Assembly (NCBI GenBank): GCA_017746715.1
Contig: JAGHZQ010000029.1
Span: 1-64,000, forward strand
Direction of reading: 5' to 3'
DNA from: Cyanobacteria bacterium SBLK
GTDB taxonomy: Bacteria; Cyanobacteriota; Cyanobacteriia; Cyanobacteriales; Spirulinaceae
Length of the DNA stretch: 64,000 nucleotides
In this document: positions 1 through 9,378 of the stretch, piece by piece
How the letters are laid out: each line of letters begins with the position of its first letter
Numbering within the stretch: the first letter of the stretch is position 1
Position numbers and translations under genes: made by a program
The notes under the pieces: generated by a model
What the model was told of the DNA's origin: nothing
Database searches by the model: none
Seen by the model: the letters and a program-made list of their open reading frames with translations, nothing else

Positions 1-240
1 ACCGGAGATGATGTTGTTTCCGTAGAGAAGAGAACCCGCAACAGGTTCGCGGATACCATCGATGTCAACCGGAGGTGCAGCGATGAAGGCGATGATGAAG
101 CAGGTGGTTGCGGTGAGCAGGCAGGGGATCATGAGTACGCCGAACCAGCCTACATATAGGCGGTTGTTGGTGCTTGTGATCCACTGGCAGAAACGCTCCC
201 ACAAAGACGCGCTTTGTTGGGTTTGAATCGTTGTGGTCAT
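1..240 (-). CDS. psbA: Photosystem II D1 protein, N-terminal part (partial)
   Basis: The first 80 residues of the D1 reaction-centre protein; the rest lies beyond the left edge. D1 binds the P680 chlorophylls, pheophytin, QB and the Mn cluster in the thylakoid membrane. Visible hallmarks are the N-terminal segment with [21 protein letters not shown], the first transmembrane helix (about residues 29-55), and the lumenal stretch [21 protein letters not shown], all strongly conserved in D1. The start is the only ATG before the divergent cofG gene. Cyanobacteria usually carry several psbA copies; which one this is cannot be told from the fragment. Confidence 0.97.
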   Translation of the reverse strand, partial: MTTTIQTQQSASLWERFCQWITSTNNRLYVGWFGVLMIPCLLTATTCFIIAFIAAPPVDIDGIREPVAGSLLYGNNIISG

Positions 241-293
241 TTTTATGATTATTGCGAGAATAGATTCTGAAGCCGTTTGACTTCATTAACTGA

Positions 294-323
294 ATGATAG
301 CTCTAGATATTACGTTTCGTAAA
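294..323 (-). promoter_or_regulatory. Putative psbA promoter
   Basis: Reading the minus strand, a TTTACG box (318-323) and a TATCAT box (294-299) are separated by 18 bases and lie about 55 bases upstream of the psbA start. The leader between them and the gene can fold around TGAAG/CTTCA. Sigma70-type promoters with a short leader are usual for psbA. This is a motif reading only. Confidence 0.4.
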
Positions 324-367
324 CTATTTTTAATAAAGATTTGTTGCTCGATCGATAAGAGAAAATT

Positions 368-1336
368 ATGAATCGCACGATTACCTACAGCCCTGCATAC
401 ACTCTCGTTCCCACCTATGAATGCTTCAATCATTGCAGCTATTGCAATTTTCGGGCCGATCCGGGGGGTGACGAGTGGTTAACTTTACCCACAGCAGAAA
501 TAATCTTGCACGATCTGCGGGAGACGGGAACGATTGAAATACTTATATTAAATGGCGAAGTTCACCCCCAAAGTCCCCGTCGGGAGGAGTGGTGCGATCG
601 CATCAGCGATCTCTGCGATTTGGCGTTGAATTTTGGATTTCTCCCTCATACCAATGCCGGACCGTTGAGTTTGGCAGAAATGGCACGATTAAAAGAGGTT
701 AATGTTTCGATGGGGTTGATGATAGAGCAGATTAGCCCTAAGCTCCTGCAAACCGTCCACAAACGCGCCCCGAGCAAAATTCCCGAAGTTCGCTTGCAAC
801 AACTGACACAAGCGGGAGAGTTGCGAATTCCCTTCACGACGGGGCTATTATTGGGACTTGGAGAAACTCGGGCGGACTGGCGAGAGAGTTTAGAAGCGAT
901 CGCTGCCCTACACGGCCGATACGGTCATATTCAAGAAGTTATTTTACAGCCCCACAGCCCCGGTAAGCGGCAAATTTATGATGCAGGGGTATTGCAGTCC
1001 GAGGACTTATTAGCAGCGATCGCATTGGCACGAGAAATTCTTCCCTCAGCGATAACGTTACAAATTCCCCCCAATTTAGTTCCCGATTCTGACTTTTTAT
1101 TGGCTTGTTTGGAGGCAGGAGCAAGAGATTTAGGGGGAATCAGTCCCAAAGATGAAGTAAATCCCGATTACGACCATCCTACGCCAGAATTTATCGCTAA
1201 TATTATCGAACCTGCGGGGTGGAAATTAGAGCCTCGCTTGCCCGTTTATCCGCAATATTACCATTGGCTTCCGATGCGATTGCAAGCAGCAATTGAGAGT
1301 TTAATATTACGATCGCCTTGTAGCGTTGGATTGTAA
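368..1336 (+). CDS. cofG: 7,8-didemethyl-8-hydroxy-5-deazariboflavin (FO) synthase subunit CofG
   Basis: Radical SAM enzyme of 322 residues that, with CofH, makes the deazaflavin FO, the antenna chromophore of some cyanobacterial photolyases and precursor of F420. The [4Fe-4S] motif CxxxCxxC is present near residue 18 (CFNHCSYC). Length and the downstream NGEVHPQ and TGLLLGLGET stretches fit CofG of cyanobacteria. It is divergent from psbA, with about 130 bases between. cofH is not in the window; in cyanobacteria the two genes are commonly unlinked. Assignment to CofG rather than CofH rests on overall resemblance. Confidence 0.88.
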   Translation: MNRTITYSPAYTLVPTYECFNHCSYCNFRADPGGDEWLTLPTAEIILHDLRETGTIEILILNGEVHPQSPRREEWCDRISDLCDLALNFGFLPHTNAGPLSLAEMARLKEVNVSMGLMIEQISPKLLQTVHKRAPSKIPEVRLQQLTQAGELRIPFTTGLLLGLGETRADWRESLEAIAALHGRYGHIQEVILQPHSPGKRQIYDAGVLQSEDLLAAIALAREILPSAITLQIPPNLVPDSDFLLACLEAGARDLGGISPKDEVNPDYDHPTPEFIANIIEPAGWKLEPRLPVYPQYYHWLPMRLQAAIESLILRSPCSVGL

Positions 1337-1361
1337 AAATGCAGAGCGCGATCGCTACTCT

Positions 1362-1781
1362 TCAACTTTCCTTCAATAACGTGGGTAAATCTTGCAAAAT
1401 TTCTTTAAGTTCGGGTTCTTGAACCGACGCGATCGCTTCTTCTAAACCCATCCACTGGCGTTTCCTAAAACTGGCTTCCAACCAATCCTCTAAAACCTCA
1501 GTAACGCGCAATAAAAACACTTGCACTTGGCAGGGATAACCTTTTTTCTCATAGTAATACGTTCCCCTCAAAGTCTTATCCAATTCTCCAATCGCTCCCG
1601 CTTCTTCCCATGCTTCTTTAGCAGCAGATTCAGCCGCATCAAGCTCGGGTTCGATTTCACCTTTGGGAATAATCCAACGTTGATTTGTGCGGGAAGTAAT
1701 CAACAAAATTTCTATTGTTTCCTCATTAAAACGATAGGGAATGACACCAGAACGATAGAGAATATCGGTAAATTGAAACAT
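1362..1781 (-). CDS. Nudix hydrolase
   Basis: A 139-residue single-domain Nudix (NTP pyrophosphohydrolase-like) protein. The Nudix box lies around residues 40-62 and includes GEIEPE...KEAWEEAGA. The usual Arg of REUxEE is Lys here and the first Glu is offset by one, as in some diadenosine/diphosphoinositol-type members, so the substrate cannot be named. It lies 42 bases downstream of mutS on the same strand and could be cotranscribed with it. It converges with cofG. Confidence 0.85.
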   Translation of the reverse strand: MFQFTDILYRSGVIPYRFNEETIEILLITSRTNQRWIIPKGEIEPELDAAESAAKEAWEEAGAIGELDKTLRGTYYYEKKGYPCQVQVFLLRVTEVLEDWLEASFRKRQWMGLEEAIASVQEPELKEILQDLPTLLKES

Positions 1782-1823
1782 AACTATATTATTGTTTAAT
1801 TTTGAATTGATTGGGCAATCTCC

Positions 1824-4469
1824 CTATTCAAAAATATCTAATTGTTCCATTATTGTTCTATTTTCTAATGTTGCCTTATTTTCCTTTTTCTTAATTCCTT
1901 TTCGCAATCCTAAAGCAATTTTACTGTGTTTTTCAATCTGTCCCATCACTTGCTTGGCACGGTTGATGACAGAATCCGGCAAACCTGCCAATCTTCCCGC
2001 CTCAATGCCATAAGAGCGATCGGCGCCTCCGGGACGAACTTGATGCAAGAAAACAATTTTATCGGGCAATTCTTTCACGGTAACTTGATAATTTTTCACA
2101 TTCTCTAAGATTGATTCTAATTCGTTTAATTCGTGATAATGGGTAGCAAAAATAGTGCGAGATTTGATTTCAGAAGCGAGATATTCTGCCACTGCCCAAG
2201 CAATAGATAGTCCATCAAATGTTGCTGTCCCTCGACCGATTTCATCCAGTAAAACTAAAGATTGAGGTGTAGCGTGATTGAGAATATTAGCCGTTTCATT
2301 CATTTCTACCATAAACGTCGATTGACCTGTCGCCAGATCGTCTACTGCACCAACGCGAGTGAAAATGCGATCGCAAATTCCCAATTTGGCAGAGGTTGCA
2401 GGAACGTAACTCCCGGTTTGCGCCATAATTTGAATTAAGCCAATTTGCCTAAGATAACAACTTTTTCCACTTGCATTAGGACCCGTTAAAATAATTAAAT
2501 CAGGATTTTCTGACTCTGTTTTGCCATATCCCATTTTTGTAGAATTGGGAACGAAAAACCCTTGTCCCAATCTTTTTTCAACCACGGGATGGCGACCTTC
2601 AACAACTTCAATGATTCGATTTTGTGCGATCTCCGGTCGGCAATATCCCTGCAAAATTCCAATTTCTGCCAATCCTGCCAAAACATCGACAGCAGCAACA
2701 GCCCGAGCAATATTGCGAATTTCTTGCGCTTTTTCTGCAACTTCCAAGCGCAATTCTGTAAAGATTTCGTATTCTAAATTATTAAGGTCTTCTCTAGCAC
2801 TTAAAATGCGCGTTTCTCGTTCTTTTAATTCAGAAGTAATATAGCGTTCTTCATTGGTTAAAGTTTGCTTGCGAGTATAGTTTTCCGGAGCATCTTCTGC
2901 CCTGCTGCGAGGCATGCTAATATAATATCCGAAAGTTTTATTATACCCCACTCGTAATTTAGTAACTCCCGTTCTTTCTCGTTCAGTAACTTCTAAATTT
3001 GCGAGCCATTGTCGATCCTCTTCGAGTTGCTGCCTGCGTTCGTCTAATAGGGAGTTAATTCCATCGCGAATCAGTCCTCCTTCTTTAACGTGAAGAGGAG
3101 GAGAGTCCACCATATTTGCTAAAACATGCCGACCCAATTCTTGCAATCCTTGGGGAATTTTGTGCAATCTTCGTAAATAAGGAGAATTGCCTAAACACGC
3201 GAGTTCTTCGAGGTCGGATAATCGTACTAAAGAATCGGCTAAATTAACCAAATCCCGAGCCGTCGTTCGTCCCGATCCCACCCGTCCCGAAAGGCGTTCC
3301 AAGTCGTAAAATTGCCGCAGCATTTGCTGTAAATCATCTCGCAAGGCATGATTTGCCATCAGTTCGCGAATGGTTTCCTGACGTGCCTGAATACCCTTAA
3401 TATCCAACAAAGGCTCGACAAACCAACGCCGCAATGCCCTTGCTCCCATTGCTGTATTCGTGCGATCGATCGCCCACAATAAAGAACCATTAAAACTGCC
3501 ATCTCTGACCGTTTGATTGATTTCCAAATTACGACGGGTTTGTGGGTCGAGAATGAGATAATCGGCAAGGGAATAGGTGCGTAAGGTTTGTAGGGGAACT
3601 TGGTTGGCTTTTTGGGTATCTTCGAGGTATTGCAATAACCCTCCTGCCGCCCGAATTCCTAATGTTAAATGCGCGCATCCCATTCCTTCCAAAGAACGGA
3701 CGTTAAAGGTTTCTAAAAGTCGGTTTTTGGCTTCGGTGGCGTGAAAGTATTTTTGTGGGCGTAAAGAGTAACAAAAGTCATCGGGAAGACAGTCGGGAAG
3801 TTCTTCGGCTGTTTCTCCCGGACGCAATAAACGACCGATATCGATCGCATCGGCAGGATACAATATTTCTGAGGGGTGCAAGCGTTGCAATTCAATGCTG
3901 AGAGATTCTAAATTTTGGGATTGAGTGGTGTAAAATTCCCCCGTCGAGATATCGGCATAAGCGAGTCCCCAATGGGTTTTCGCAATAACCACAGAGGCAA
4001 GATAATTATTCCGTTTTGCCGTTAGCATTCCGTCATCGGTGAGGGTGCCTGGAGTAAGAATTTGCTGAACTTCTCGCTTAACCATGCGCTTTTCTGCTGC
4101 CGCAATAGAAGCATCCTCCGCTTGATCGCAAACGACGACAGCATAGCCTTTTTCGACTAGCATAGCCGTATAGCGTTCTAAGGCATGATGGGGAACCCCC
4201 GTCATGGCAACCCTGCCAATCCCTTTTCCTCCTTCTTTACTGGTGAGAACCAGTTCTAATTCTTGCGCGATTTTAACGGCATCTTGAAAGAAACATTCAA
4301 AAAAATCCCCCACTCGATAGAGTAAAAGTGCGTTGGGATGCGCGTCTTTTGTGGCGATATAATGCTGCATCATGGGCGAGAGTTGCTCTCGATCCAAGTG
4401 TCGATAATCTTCGTGAGGGGGAGTTTTTGCGGCTTTTGTTTTTGCCGATCGCTCGGAAGATGCACTCAT
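1824..4469 (-). CDS. mutS: DNA mismatch repair protein MutS
   Basis: An 881-residue MutS homologue that binds mismatches and signals with its ABC-type ATPase. The N-terminal mismatch-binding motif is GDFFECF (Phe-x-Glu). The core/lever domains follow, then Walker A GPNASGKS near residue 663, Walker [16 protein letters not shown], and a C-terminal helical dimerisation segment. A roughly 20-residue Lys/Ala-rich extension precedes the conserved part. Full length, with no frame disruption. The Nudix gene follows on the same strand. Confidence 0.97.
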   Translation of the reverse strand: MSASSERSAKTKAAKTPPHEDYRHLDREQLSPMMQHYIATKDAHPNALLLYRVGDFFECFFQDAVKIAQELELVLTSKEGGKGIGRVAMTGVPHHALERYTAMLVEKGYAVVVCDQAEDASIAAAEKRMVKREVQQILTPGTLTDDGMLTAKRNNYLASVVIAKTHWGLAYADISTGEFYTTQSQNLESLSIELQRLHPSEILYPADAIDIGRLLRPGETAEELPDCLPDDFCYSLRPQKYFHATEAKNRLLETFNVRSLEGMGCAHLTLGIRAAGGLLQYLEDTQKANQVPLQTLRTYSLADYLILDPQTRRNLEINQTVRDGSFNGSLLWAIDRTNTAMGARALRRWFVEPLLDIKGIQARQETIRELMANHALRDDLQQMLRQFYDLERLSGRVGSGRTTARDLVNLADSLVRLSDLEELACLGNSPYLRRLHKIPQGLQELGRHVLANMVDSPPLHVKEGGLIRDGINSLLDERRQQLEEDRQWLANLEVTERERTGVTKLRVGYNKTFGYYISMPRSRAEDAPENYTRKQTLTNEERYITSELKERETRILSAREDLNNLEYEIFTELRLEVAEKAQEIRNIARAVAAVDVLAGLAEIGILQGYCRPEIAQNRIIEVVEGRHPVVEKRLGQGFFVPNSTKMGYGKTESENPDLIILTGPNASGKSCYLRQIGLIQIMAQTGSYVPATSAKLGICDRIFTRVGAVDDLATGQSTFMVEMNETANILNHATPQSLVLLDEIGRGTATFDGLSIAWAVAEYLASEIKSRTIFATHYHELNELESILENVKNYQVTVKELPDKIVFLHQVRPGGADRSYGIEAGRLAGLPDSVINRAKQVMGQIEKHSKIALGLRKGIKKKENKATLENRTIMEQLDIFE

Positions 4470-4699
4470 TGCAGCAAGAAAATGATTTAAGGACAGGGGG
4501 ATCGATTAAAATACCCAATTTTGCGATTTTGACATATTTTCCCGCATCCTGACAATATTCTTCGAGCCAAAACGATGCGCGATCGCCGATTTCTGACCTT
4601 CCCGAGTTCATTTTGGGTTGAGTTTTCCTCTCGTTTGCTTCAACCCAATTACATCTGGCGATCGCGCTCGTTTCTCAAAACAAAATCAACTTGCCGTTA

Positions 4700-4915
4700 T
4701 TATCGCAAAAGAGCTTTAACTAACTTTTCATGCAATTGATCTGCCGTAAAAGCAGGTTCGTTGGGAGGATAGAGTTCGTCTTCAGGAAACGGAAATCCAT
4801 ATTCTCCAGCCAAGGCAACTAATTCTTTCGCCCGTTCGCAATTTTTTAATTTTTCTTGCAGTTCCGGGTCGGCTTTTGCTTTGTCAGAGAATGATTTAAT
4901 TTGAGTAAATGACAT
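4700..4915 (-). CDS. Nif11-like leader-type small protein
   Basis: A 71-residue protein with the Nif11 pattern: an N-terminal amphipathic helix, DPELQEKLKNC, then LAGEYGFPFPEDEL. Nif11 domains occur in cyanobacterial proteins of unknown role and as leader peptides of ribosomal natural products. This one has no double-Gly cleavage site with a Cys-rich core, and there is no lanthionine synthetase nearby. It is therefore better read as a stand-alone Nif11 protein than as a precursor. Confidence 0.75.
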   Translation of the reverse strand: MSFTQIKSFSDKAKADPELQEKLKNCERAKELVALAGEYGFPFPEDELYPPNEPAFTADQLHEKLVKALLR

Positions 4916-5234
4916 AATTCTTACCTCATCTAATTTCAGAGATAAATCGGTGTTCGATCTTGAATTCTAAAAAAAATGCCTCATTTTAGTCAAGCCTCAA
5001 ATAGCAAAAATTTTTGTCATTTTCCAAACATTTCTTTACAATTGTTACAATACTTTATTCAAAACAAAAGAGTAAACATCGGTGAGAAAAATTTAAGATT
5101 TTCTTCCTTTTTGTTGCGAGCTACAAGACTTCAATTAATTAAAAAATAATTAAGCACTTTTCAACGTATTGATGAATACAGAAAGCTCCCGACCCGATCC
5201 GAAACCATAAACTTAAGATTTAGAGGTATGGCTC
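4916..5234. other. AT-rich intergenic region between divergent genes
   Basis: A 319-base spacer between the Nif11-like gene and the ferredoxin gene. It is strongly A+T-rich with several T and A tracts, and must hold both promoters. I see no ORF, tRNA or convincing operator. A SD-like AGAGG at 5222-5226 sets the ferredoxin start. Confidence 0.5.
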
Positions 5235-5531
5235 GTGCAAACATATAAAGTCACTTTAATTAACAAAAGCAAAAATTTTGAGCAGACAATTGACATTCCA
5301 GCAACTGAAGCTATTTTAGGAGAAGCATTCGAGCACGGGATTAAAATTCCGTTTGAATGTGTTGTGGGAGCTTGTGCGGCCTGCGAAGGGAAACTATTAT
5401 CGGGTTCGGTAGATCAGTCCGAACAAATCTTCTTGGATGACGAACAACTTGCCCAAGGTTATGTTATGACTTGTGTGGCAAAACCAACCTCCGATTGCAC
5501 GATTGAAATCGAAATCGGCGACTATATTTAG
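5235..5531 (+). CDS. [2Fe-2S] ferredoxin (plant type)
   Basis: A 98-residue soluble electron carrier. The cluster ligands are seen as C-x4-C-x2-C (CVVGACAAC) plus a fourth Cys in VMTCVAKP. The loop VVGACAAC differs from the RAGACSTC of photosynthetic PetF, so this is probably an alternative ferredoxin, partner unknown. The start is GTG: AGAGG lies 8 bases upstream, whereas an ATG at 5228 sits one base after AGAGG and opens only a six-codon out-of-frame ORF that overlaps the start. Confidence 0.9.
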   Translation: MQTYKVTLINKSKNFEQTIDIPATEAILGEAFEHGIKIPFECVVGACAACEGKLLSGSVDQSEQIFLDDEQLAQGYVMTCVAKPTSDCTIEIEIGDYI

Positions 5532-5545
5532 AAACGCGATCGCGC

Positions 5546-5587
5546 AAATAATCTTGCTGCTCTTCAGTCAAGCAAGCAAGATTATTT
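5546..5587. terminator. Bidirectional hairpin terminator
   Basis: A perfect 13-bp inverted repeat (arms 5546-5558 and 5575-5587, AAATAATCTTGCT and its complement) lies just after the ferredoxin stop and before the end of the convergent gene. The A/T ends of the stem give a U-run in either direction. Confidence 0.75.
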
Positions 5588-5597
5588 TAGAGATTAT

Positions 5598-5909
5598 TTA
5601 TTGTTTTTCTGTCGCTAATAAATCGACTTGTGGTTGAGTGGCGATCGCCGTTGATGCGGATCCTCTAGCGATCGCTTGCTCCAATAAATGGGTTGCGTCT
5701 TCAAGGGTTAATTGGGGTTTACTCCACACAAGCGTCCAAGTCCCATCTCCCCCCATCATTTCTAAGTCGCTATCTTTACCGGGTCGTCCCAGTACCTCAA
5801 TCGCTTGTCTGGCAAGAATGCAAGAGCTGGGAACGTCTGAAATCGTGGCAATGGTTATCGTGCTATTGGTGTCAATATCGAGTTCTCGAGCGATCGATTC
5901 GAGTTTCAT
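5598..5909 (-). CDS. Conserved hypothetical protein
   Basis: A 103-residue soluble protein that I do not recognise. It starts MKLESIARELDID, has a central GDGTWTLVW segment and an Ala/Thr-rich C-terminus. No signal peptide or membrane segment. It converges with the ferredoxin gene. The clean start and the terminator between the genes support it being real. Confidence 0.6.
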   Translation of the reverse strand: MKLESIARELDIDTNSTITIATISDVPSSCILARQAIEVLGRPGKDSDLEMMGGDGTWTLVWSKPQLTLEDATHLLEQAIARGSASTAIATQPQVDLLATEKQ

Positions 5910-6248
5910 AATAATACCGAGGAGTTTTCAAAAGAGTAAATCGTGAAATCGCTTCGATAACAATTTCACATCGTAATAAGTTGCTATCCTCTAGATTAAT
6001 CTTTAGCTCCTGTTCTCTACAGTTAGAATTGTTACGAATTCCAAGATGGAGTTTAAAGGGATAGAGTTACCTTGTGGGTTGAAAACTATCATCATTTTTC
6101 TTTTCGCGTGCTTTCTCTGCTCAACTCAATCTAATTTGACCTTTTTTGTGCGATCGCGATACTTTATGCTATCGTCCACCGTTAAGCTGACATAGCGATC
6201 GTATTTTATGTTACAATCCAAGCAATTTGATAATCTCTGAGAGAAAAA
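5910..6248. other. Intergenic region without gene
   Basis: A 339-base AT-rich spacer containing HIP1-like octamers around 6150 and 6195. No ORF, RNA gene or strong hairpin seen. It separates an ordinary gene from the debris patch at 6249-6818. Confidence 0.4.
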
Positions 6249-6728
6249 ATGCTAAAAAATATTACAATAGAGGGATACAAATCGATTAAAAAACTCGATC
6301 TTGAATTAACCAACCTCAATGTTTTTATCGGTGCAAATGGTGCGGGAAAATCAAATTTTATTTCTTTTTTCAAACTTCTCAAATGGATGATACAATCTCC
6401 CGGACAACTTCAATACTTTATTGGTCAATCAGGAGGAGGCGATCCATTTTTATTTGATGGACTTCAAACAACATCTCGATTCCAAGCTGAATTGAATTTT
6501 GAAACGAGTATGGGAAGAAATGATTATTTTATAATATTATCCTATGCCAATCCCGAAATGACTCGTTATGACGAATTACTAGAAAAGAATCAAGCCACAC
6601 AATTAACCGGTGACGAACGATTAGAATTAACAGAATTACGAAAAGAAGCCGATCTTTTTATGTTACGAAAAGCCCAAGCTATTGTCTTACTTCGATGGCG
6701 AGGTCATCAAATTATGGATATCGGATAA
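6249..6728 (+). pseudogene. Truncated AAA/RecF-type ATPase fused to a small-protein C-terminus
   Basis: An ORF of 159 codons built from two unrelated pieces. Residues 1-98 are the N-terminus of an SMC/RecF-like AAA ATPase (MLKNITIEGYKSIK, Walker A GANGAGKSN), a family normally 350 residues or more with Walker B far downstream, which is missing. Residues from about 100 on (YDELLEKNQ, then RLELTELRKEADLFMLRKAQA, LLRWRGH) match the C-terminal half of a small cyanobacterial protein that typically precedes an HNH endonuclease gene. An HNH remnant does follow at 6735. It most likely arose by deletion between two loci; an active product is unlikely. Confidence 0.65.
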
Positions 6729-6734
6729 GAGTCA

Positions 6735-6818
6735 ATGTCTGTTTATATTCCTGTCGATCTTCGCAAAAAAGTTCGTGCAGCCGATCGCGATCGCACTATC
6801 CTTAACAAAGAAACCTAA
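6735..6818 (+). pseudogene. HNH endonuclease N-terminal remnant
   Basis: Twenty-seven codons reading MSVYIPVDLRKKVRAADRDR and then stopping after seven more. The stretch resembles the start of cyanobacterial HNH endonucleases that sit behind the small RWRGH protein. The zinc-binding and HNH parts are absent, so only a stub remains. The stub lies 6 bases after the preceding chimeric ORF, the spacing expected of the original gene pair. Confidence 0.6.
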
Positions 6819-6831
6819 AATTACAATCGTT

Positions 6832-7437
6832 TTAGCTGGGCATCAGATCGTCGAGTTTCAGTTGTAAATCGGGAAAGAGGTAAGAAGAAATAGGCTCTCC
6901 CAAACGATATCGCTGTTGCTGATAAACCCCATTGACTAACTGACAAATTGTTAAAGTCGGTTGTTTGGGATTGCCAATAAACTGTAAGCCACCCAAACCG
7001 CGAAAATCTACAATCCAATATTCGGGGATATTTAAAAACGCATATTCTTCTACTTTTCGCGCATAATCATCCTGCCAATTCGTACTCACGACTTCTGCCA
7101 CTAATGCGATCGCATTTCCATTACAAATAACGGGTTCTTTTTCCCAGAGCGGTTCTTGACTCAACGCATCTCGATCCAACACAATAACATCGGGACGTAA
7201 AGCTGTTGCTTCAGCAGCAAGCGGTTTAATTAAACAAGTTTTGGGGATGAGCCAATTCAAATGAGAGCGAAAAATCTCGACGTAAATTCTCCCTGCAATA
7301 CTTCCCGCAACGGCTTCATGCGGTCCCGTCGGTTCCATGTCCCTCAATTCTCCATCGATAAGTTCGTAGCGCGTATTATCTCCGTATCCCTCGATAAATT
7401 CTTCAAAACTGAGTGGTTTGGGTAAAGTATAAGTCAT
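6832..7437 (-). CDS. Uma2 family endonuclease (DUF820)
   Basis: A 201-residue PD-(D/E)XK-fold protein of the Uma2 family, very numerous in cyanobacteria and of unknown physiological role. Visible family features are FEEFIEGYGDNTRYELIDGEL, the nuclease residues in RPDVIVLD and AEVVS, the Lys in ARKVEEY, and IPEYWIVD. Full length. It converges with the gene debris at 6249-6818. A second family member lies at 44479. Confidence 0.88.
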   Translation of the reverse strand: MTYTLPKPLSFEEFIEGYGDNTRYELIDGELRDMEPTGPHEAVAGSIAGRIYVEIFRSHLNWLIPKTCLIKPLAAEATALRPDVIVLDRDALSQEPLWEKEPVICNGNAIALVAEVVSTNWQDDYARKVEEYAFLNIPEYWIVDFRGLGGLQFIGNPKQPTLTICQLVNGVYQQQRYRLGEPISSYLFPDLQLKLDDLMPS

Positions 7438-7537
7438 TGTTTTTCTAACTTATTTGCTTTCTCTCTTTCCTCATTATATCAAACATGACGAACCGCGATC
7501 GCGGCAATGAAAAAGACAGAATGTAAATTCGAGAGCT

Positions 7538-9265
7538 TCAACTTTCAAATTGTTGGGCGTAAAATTGAGCGTAACGACCATTTTGAGCAATCAACTCCTC
7601 ATGAGTTCCCAACTCGATAATCCTGCCATTTTCCAACACGAATAGGCGATCTGCTTTGCGGACCGTGGCGAGGCGATGGGCGATGACAAAGACCGTGCGA
7701 TCGCGCATAATACGTTCTAGGGCTTCTTGTACCAACGCCTCCGATTCCGAATCCAACGCCGAAGTTGCCTCGTCGAGAATCAGTAAGTGAGGATTGAAAA
7801 AGACCGCCCGAGCGATCGCAATGCGCTGTCGCTGTCCTCCCGATAAAGTCGTGCCGCGCTCTCCGACATAAGTATGGTATCCTTGAGAAAATTGACTGAT
7901 AAACTGATGGGCATTAGCAATTTTAGCGGCTTCCTCAATCGCTGCAAAATCTAAATCTTGTTGCCCGAAAGCAATATTTTCCGCGATCGTGCCGGAAAAC
8001 AACATGGTTTCTTGAGGCACAATGCCAATTTGTCGCCGCAAACTCTTCAAAGATACATCGCAAATATTCGTTCCATCAATGGAAATCTCTCCCTCATCGG
8101 GGTCGTAAAAACGAGGCAGCAGATTCACCAACGTTGTTTTTCCCGCCCCAGAATGCCCGACTAAGGCGATGGTTTCTCCCGGACGGGCAGTAAAATCGAG
8201 ATCGTGCAAAACCCGCTTTTCTGGCGAATAACTAAAACTCACCCGGCGAAATTCTACTTTTCCCGAAGTGGGAGGCAAAGCGATCGCGTTTGCTTTTTCT
8301 TCAATGGCGGGTTTGATATTTAAAATCTCAAAAATGCGATCGACTGACGCTTCCCCCTGCTTAAATTCATTGTAATTGTTCGTGGTAATGGTAATCGGAT
8401 CGATTAACATCCCTACAGCCGCTAAATAACCGATAAATTCACTCCCCGTAAGATTATTTCGGGAGATTTGCCATGCCCCCAAGAAGAAGACAAAAATAAA
8501 ACTGCAAGCATACAAAAACCCGACCACCACCATTTGAAAGGCTTTAATTCGTTCTGCGGTATATTTTGCCCGTCGATTGGCTTCTGCTTCCCTCATAAAA
8601 CGACTTAGGGTAAACTCTTCGGCGGCAAATCCTTGCACGAGACGAATCCCGCTAAAAAACTCGATTAATAAGGCCGATAAATTCGAGATGCGACTCTGGG
8701 CGCGATGGGAATATTTTAATAAGCGATCGCCAAATAATCCCACTAATATCGCCATGGCTGGGGCGACGATGAAAGCCGCAAGGGTTAATTGCCAATTTAA
8801 ATAAATCATCGAAGCCAAAACCACAATCAGTTGTAACACGCAGGGAACGAACTGATGAAAAAGTTGATTGATGACCTCGCCAATGCGATCGATATCTTCT
8901 GTTAAACGATAAGATAAATCCCCGGTTTTCGTCGTTTCAAAATAACTCAATCCCAACTTTTGCGCGTGAGTATAGACTTTTTTTCGCAGATCGAGGGCAA
9001 TTTGTAACGCTGCTTTCGCCATGAGAGAATCTTGACCGTACAGGGCGATCGCGCGAATAAAAAATACCCCCATCGATAACCCGGCAATTTGAGCGCTGGC
9101 ATCGATATTTCCCTCACCAACCGCATGGGCTAAACGTTCTGCCAGCCAAATTAAAGCCGGCCAGCTTGCCGTAAAAACAAGGGTACAAACTAATGCCAAA
9201 GCAATAGTTGCGCTTTGGGGCAAAATATAGGGAGGCAGCAGCCAATAATTCGAGCGAATTTTCAA
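7538..9265 (-). CDS. ABC exporter, fused permease and ATPase (MsbA-like)
   Basis: A 575-residue half-transporter. Residues 1-300 form the six-helix type-1 exporter domain. Residues 330-575 form the ATPase with Walker A GHSGAGKTT, signature LSGGQRQRIAIARA, Walker B LLILDEATSALD and the switch His in VIAHRL. It would work as a homodimer in the inner membrane exporting lipid, glycolipid or peptide. Cyanobacterial relatives include HepA-like heterocyst and polysaccharide-associated exporters, but the substrate cannot be told. It is downstream of accD on the same strand with a repeat-filled gap. Confidence 0.92.
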   Translation of the reverse strand: MKIRSNYWLLPPYILPQSATIALALVCTLVFTASWPALIWLAERLAHAVGEGNIDASAQIAGLSMGVFFIRAIALYGQDSLMAKAALQIALDLRKKVYTHAQKLGLSYFETTKTGDLSYRLTEDIDRIGEVINQLFHQFVPCVLQLIVVLASMIYLNWQLTLAAFIVAPAMAILVGLFGDRLLKYSHRAQSRISNLSALLIEFFSGIRLVQGFAAEEFTLSRFMREAEANRRAKYTAERIKAFQMVVVGFLYACSFIFVFFLGAWQISRNNLTGSEFIGYLAAVGMLIDPITITTNNYNEFKQGEASVDRIFEILNIKPAIEEKANAIALPPTSGKVEFRRVSFSYSPEKRVLHDLDFTARPGETIALVGHSGAGKTTLVNLLPRFYDPDEGEISIDGTNICDVSLKSLRRQIGIVPQETMLFSGTIAENIAFGQQDLDFAAIEEAAKIANAHQFISQFSQGYHTYVGERGTTLSGGQRQRIAIARAVFFNPHLLILDEATSALDSESEALVQEALERIMRDRTVFVIAHRLATVRKADRLFVLENGRIIELGTHEELIAQNGRYAQFYAQQFES

Positions 9266-9299
9266 ATTTTGTTGTTAGTTATTAGTTATTTGTTGTTGG

Positions 9300-9378
9300 T
9301 TATCCCCCCTAAACCCCCTTAGTAAGGAGGGAAAAGAAGGGGGGATCTCCTCTCTTGGGAGGGGCTGGGGATGGGTTG
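9300..9378. repeat. C/G-run hairpin repeat and degenerate heptamers
   Basis: ATCCCCCCT (9302-9310) pairs with AGGGGGGAT (9338-9346), with an inner CCTT/AAGG. This is typical of dispersed cyanobacterial CCCCCTTA-type repeats. It runs into GGGTTAT/GGGTTGT heptamers that continue into the 3' end of accD. It may also end the accD transcript. Confidence 0.55.

Noticed and set aside
4700-4915. Nif11 gene as a ribosomal natural-product precursor
   Set aside because: No double-Gly site followed by a Cys/Ser/Thr core and no modification enzyme or dedicated transporter gene next to it.
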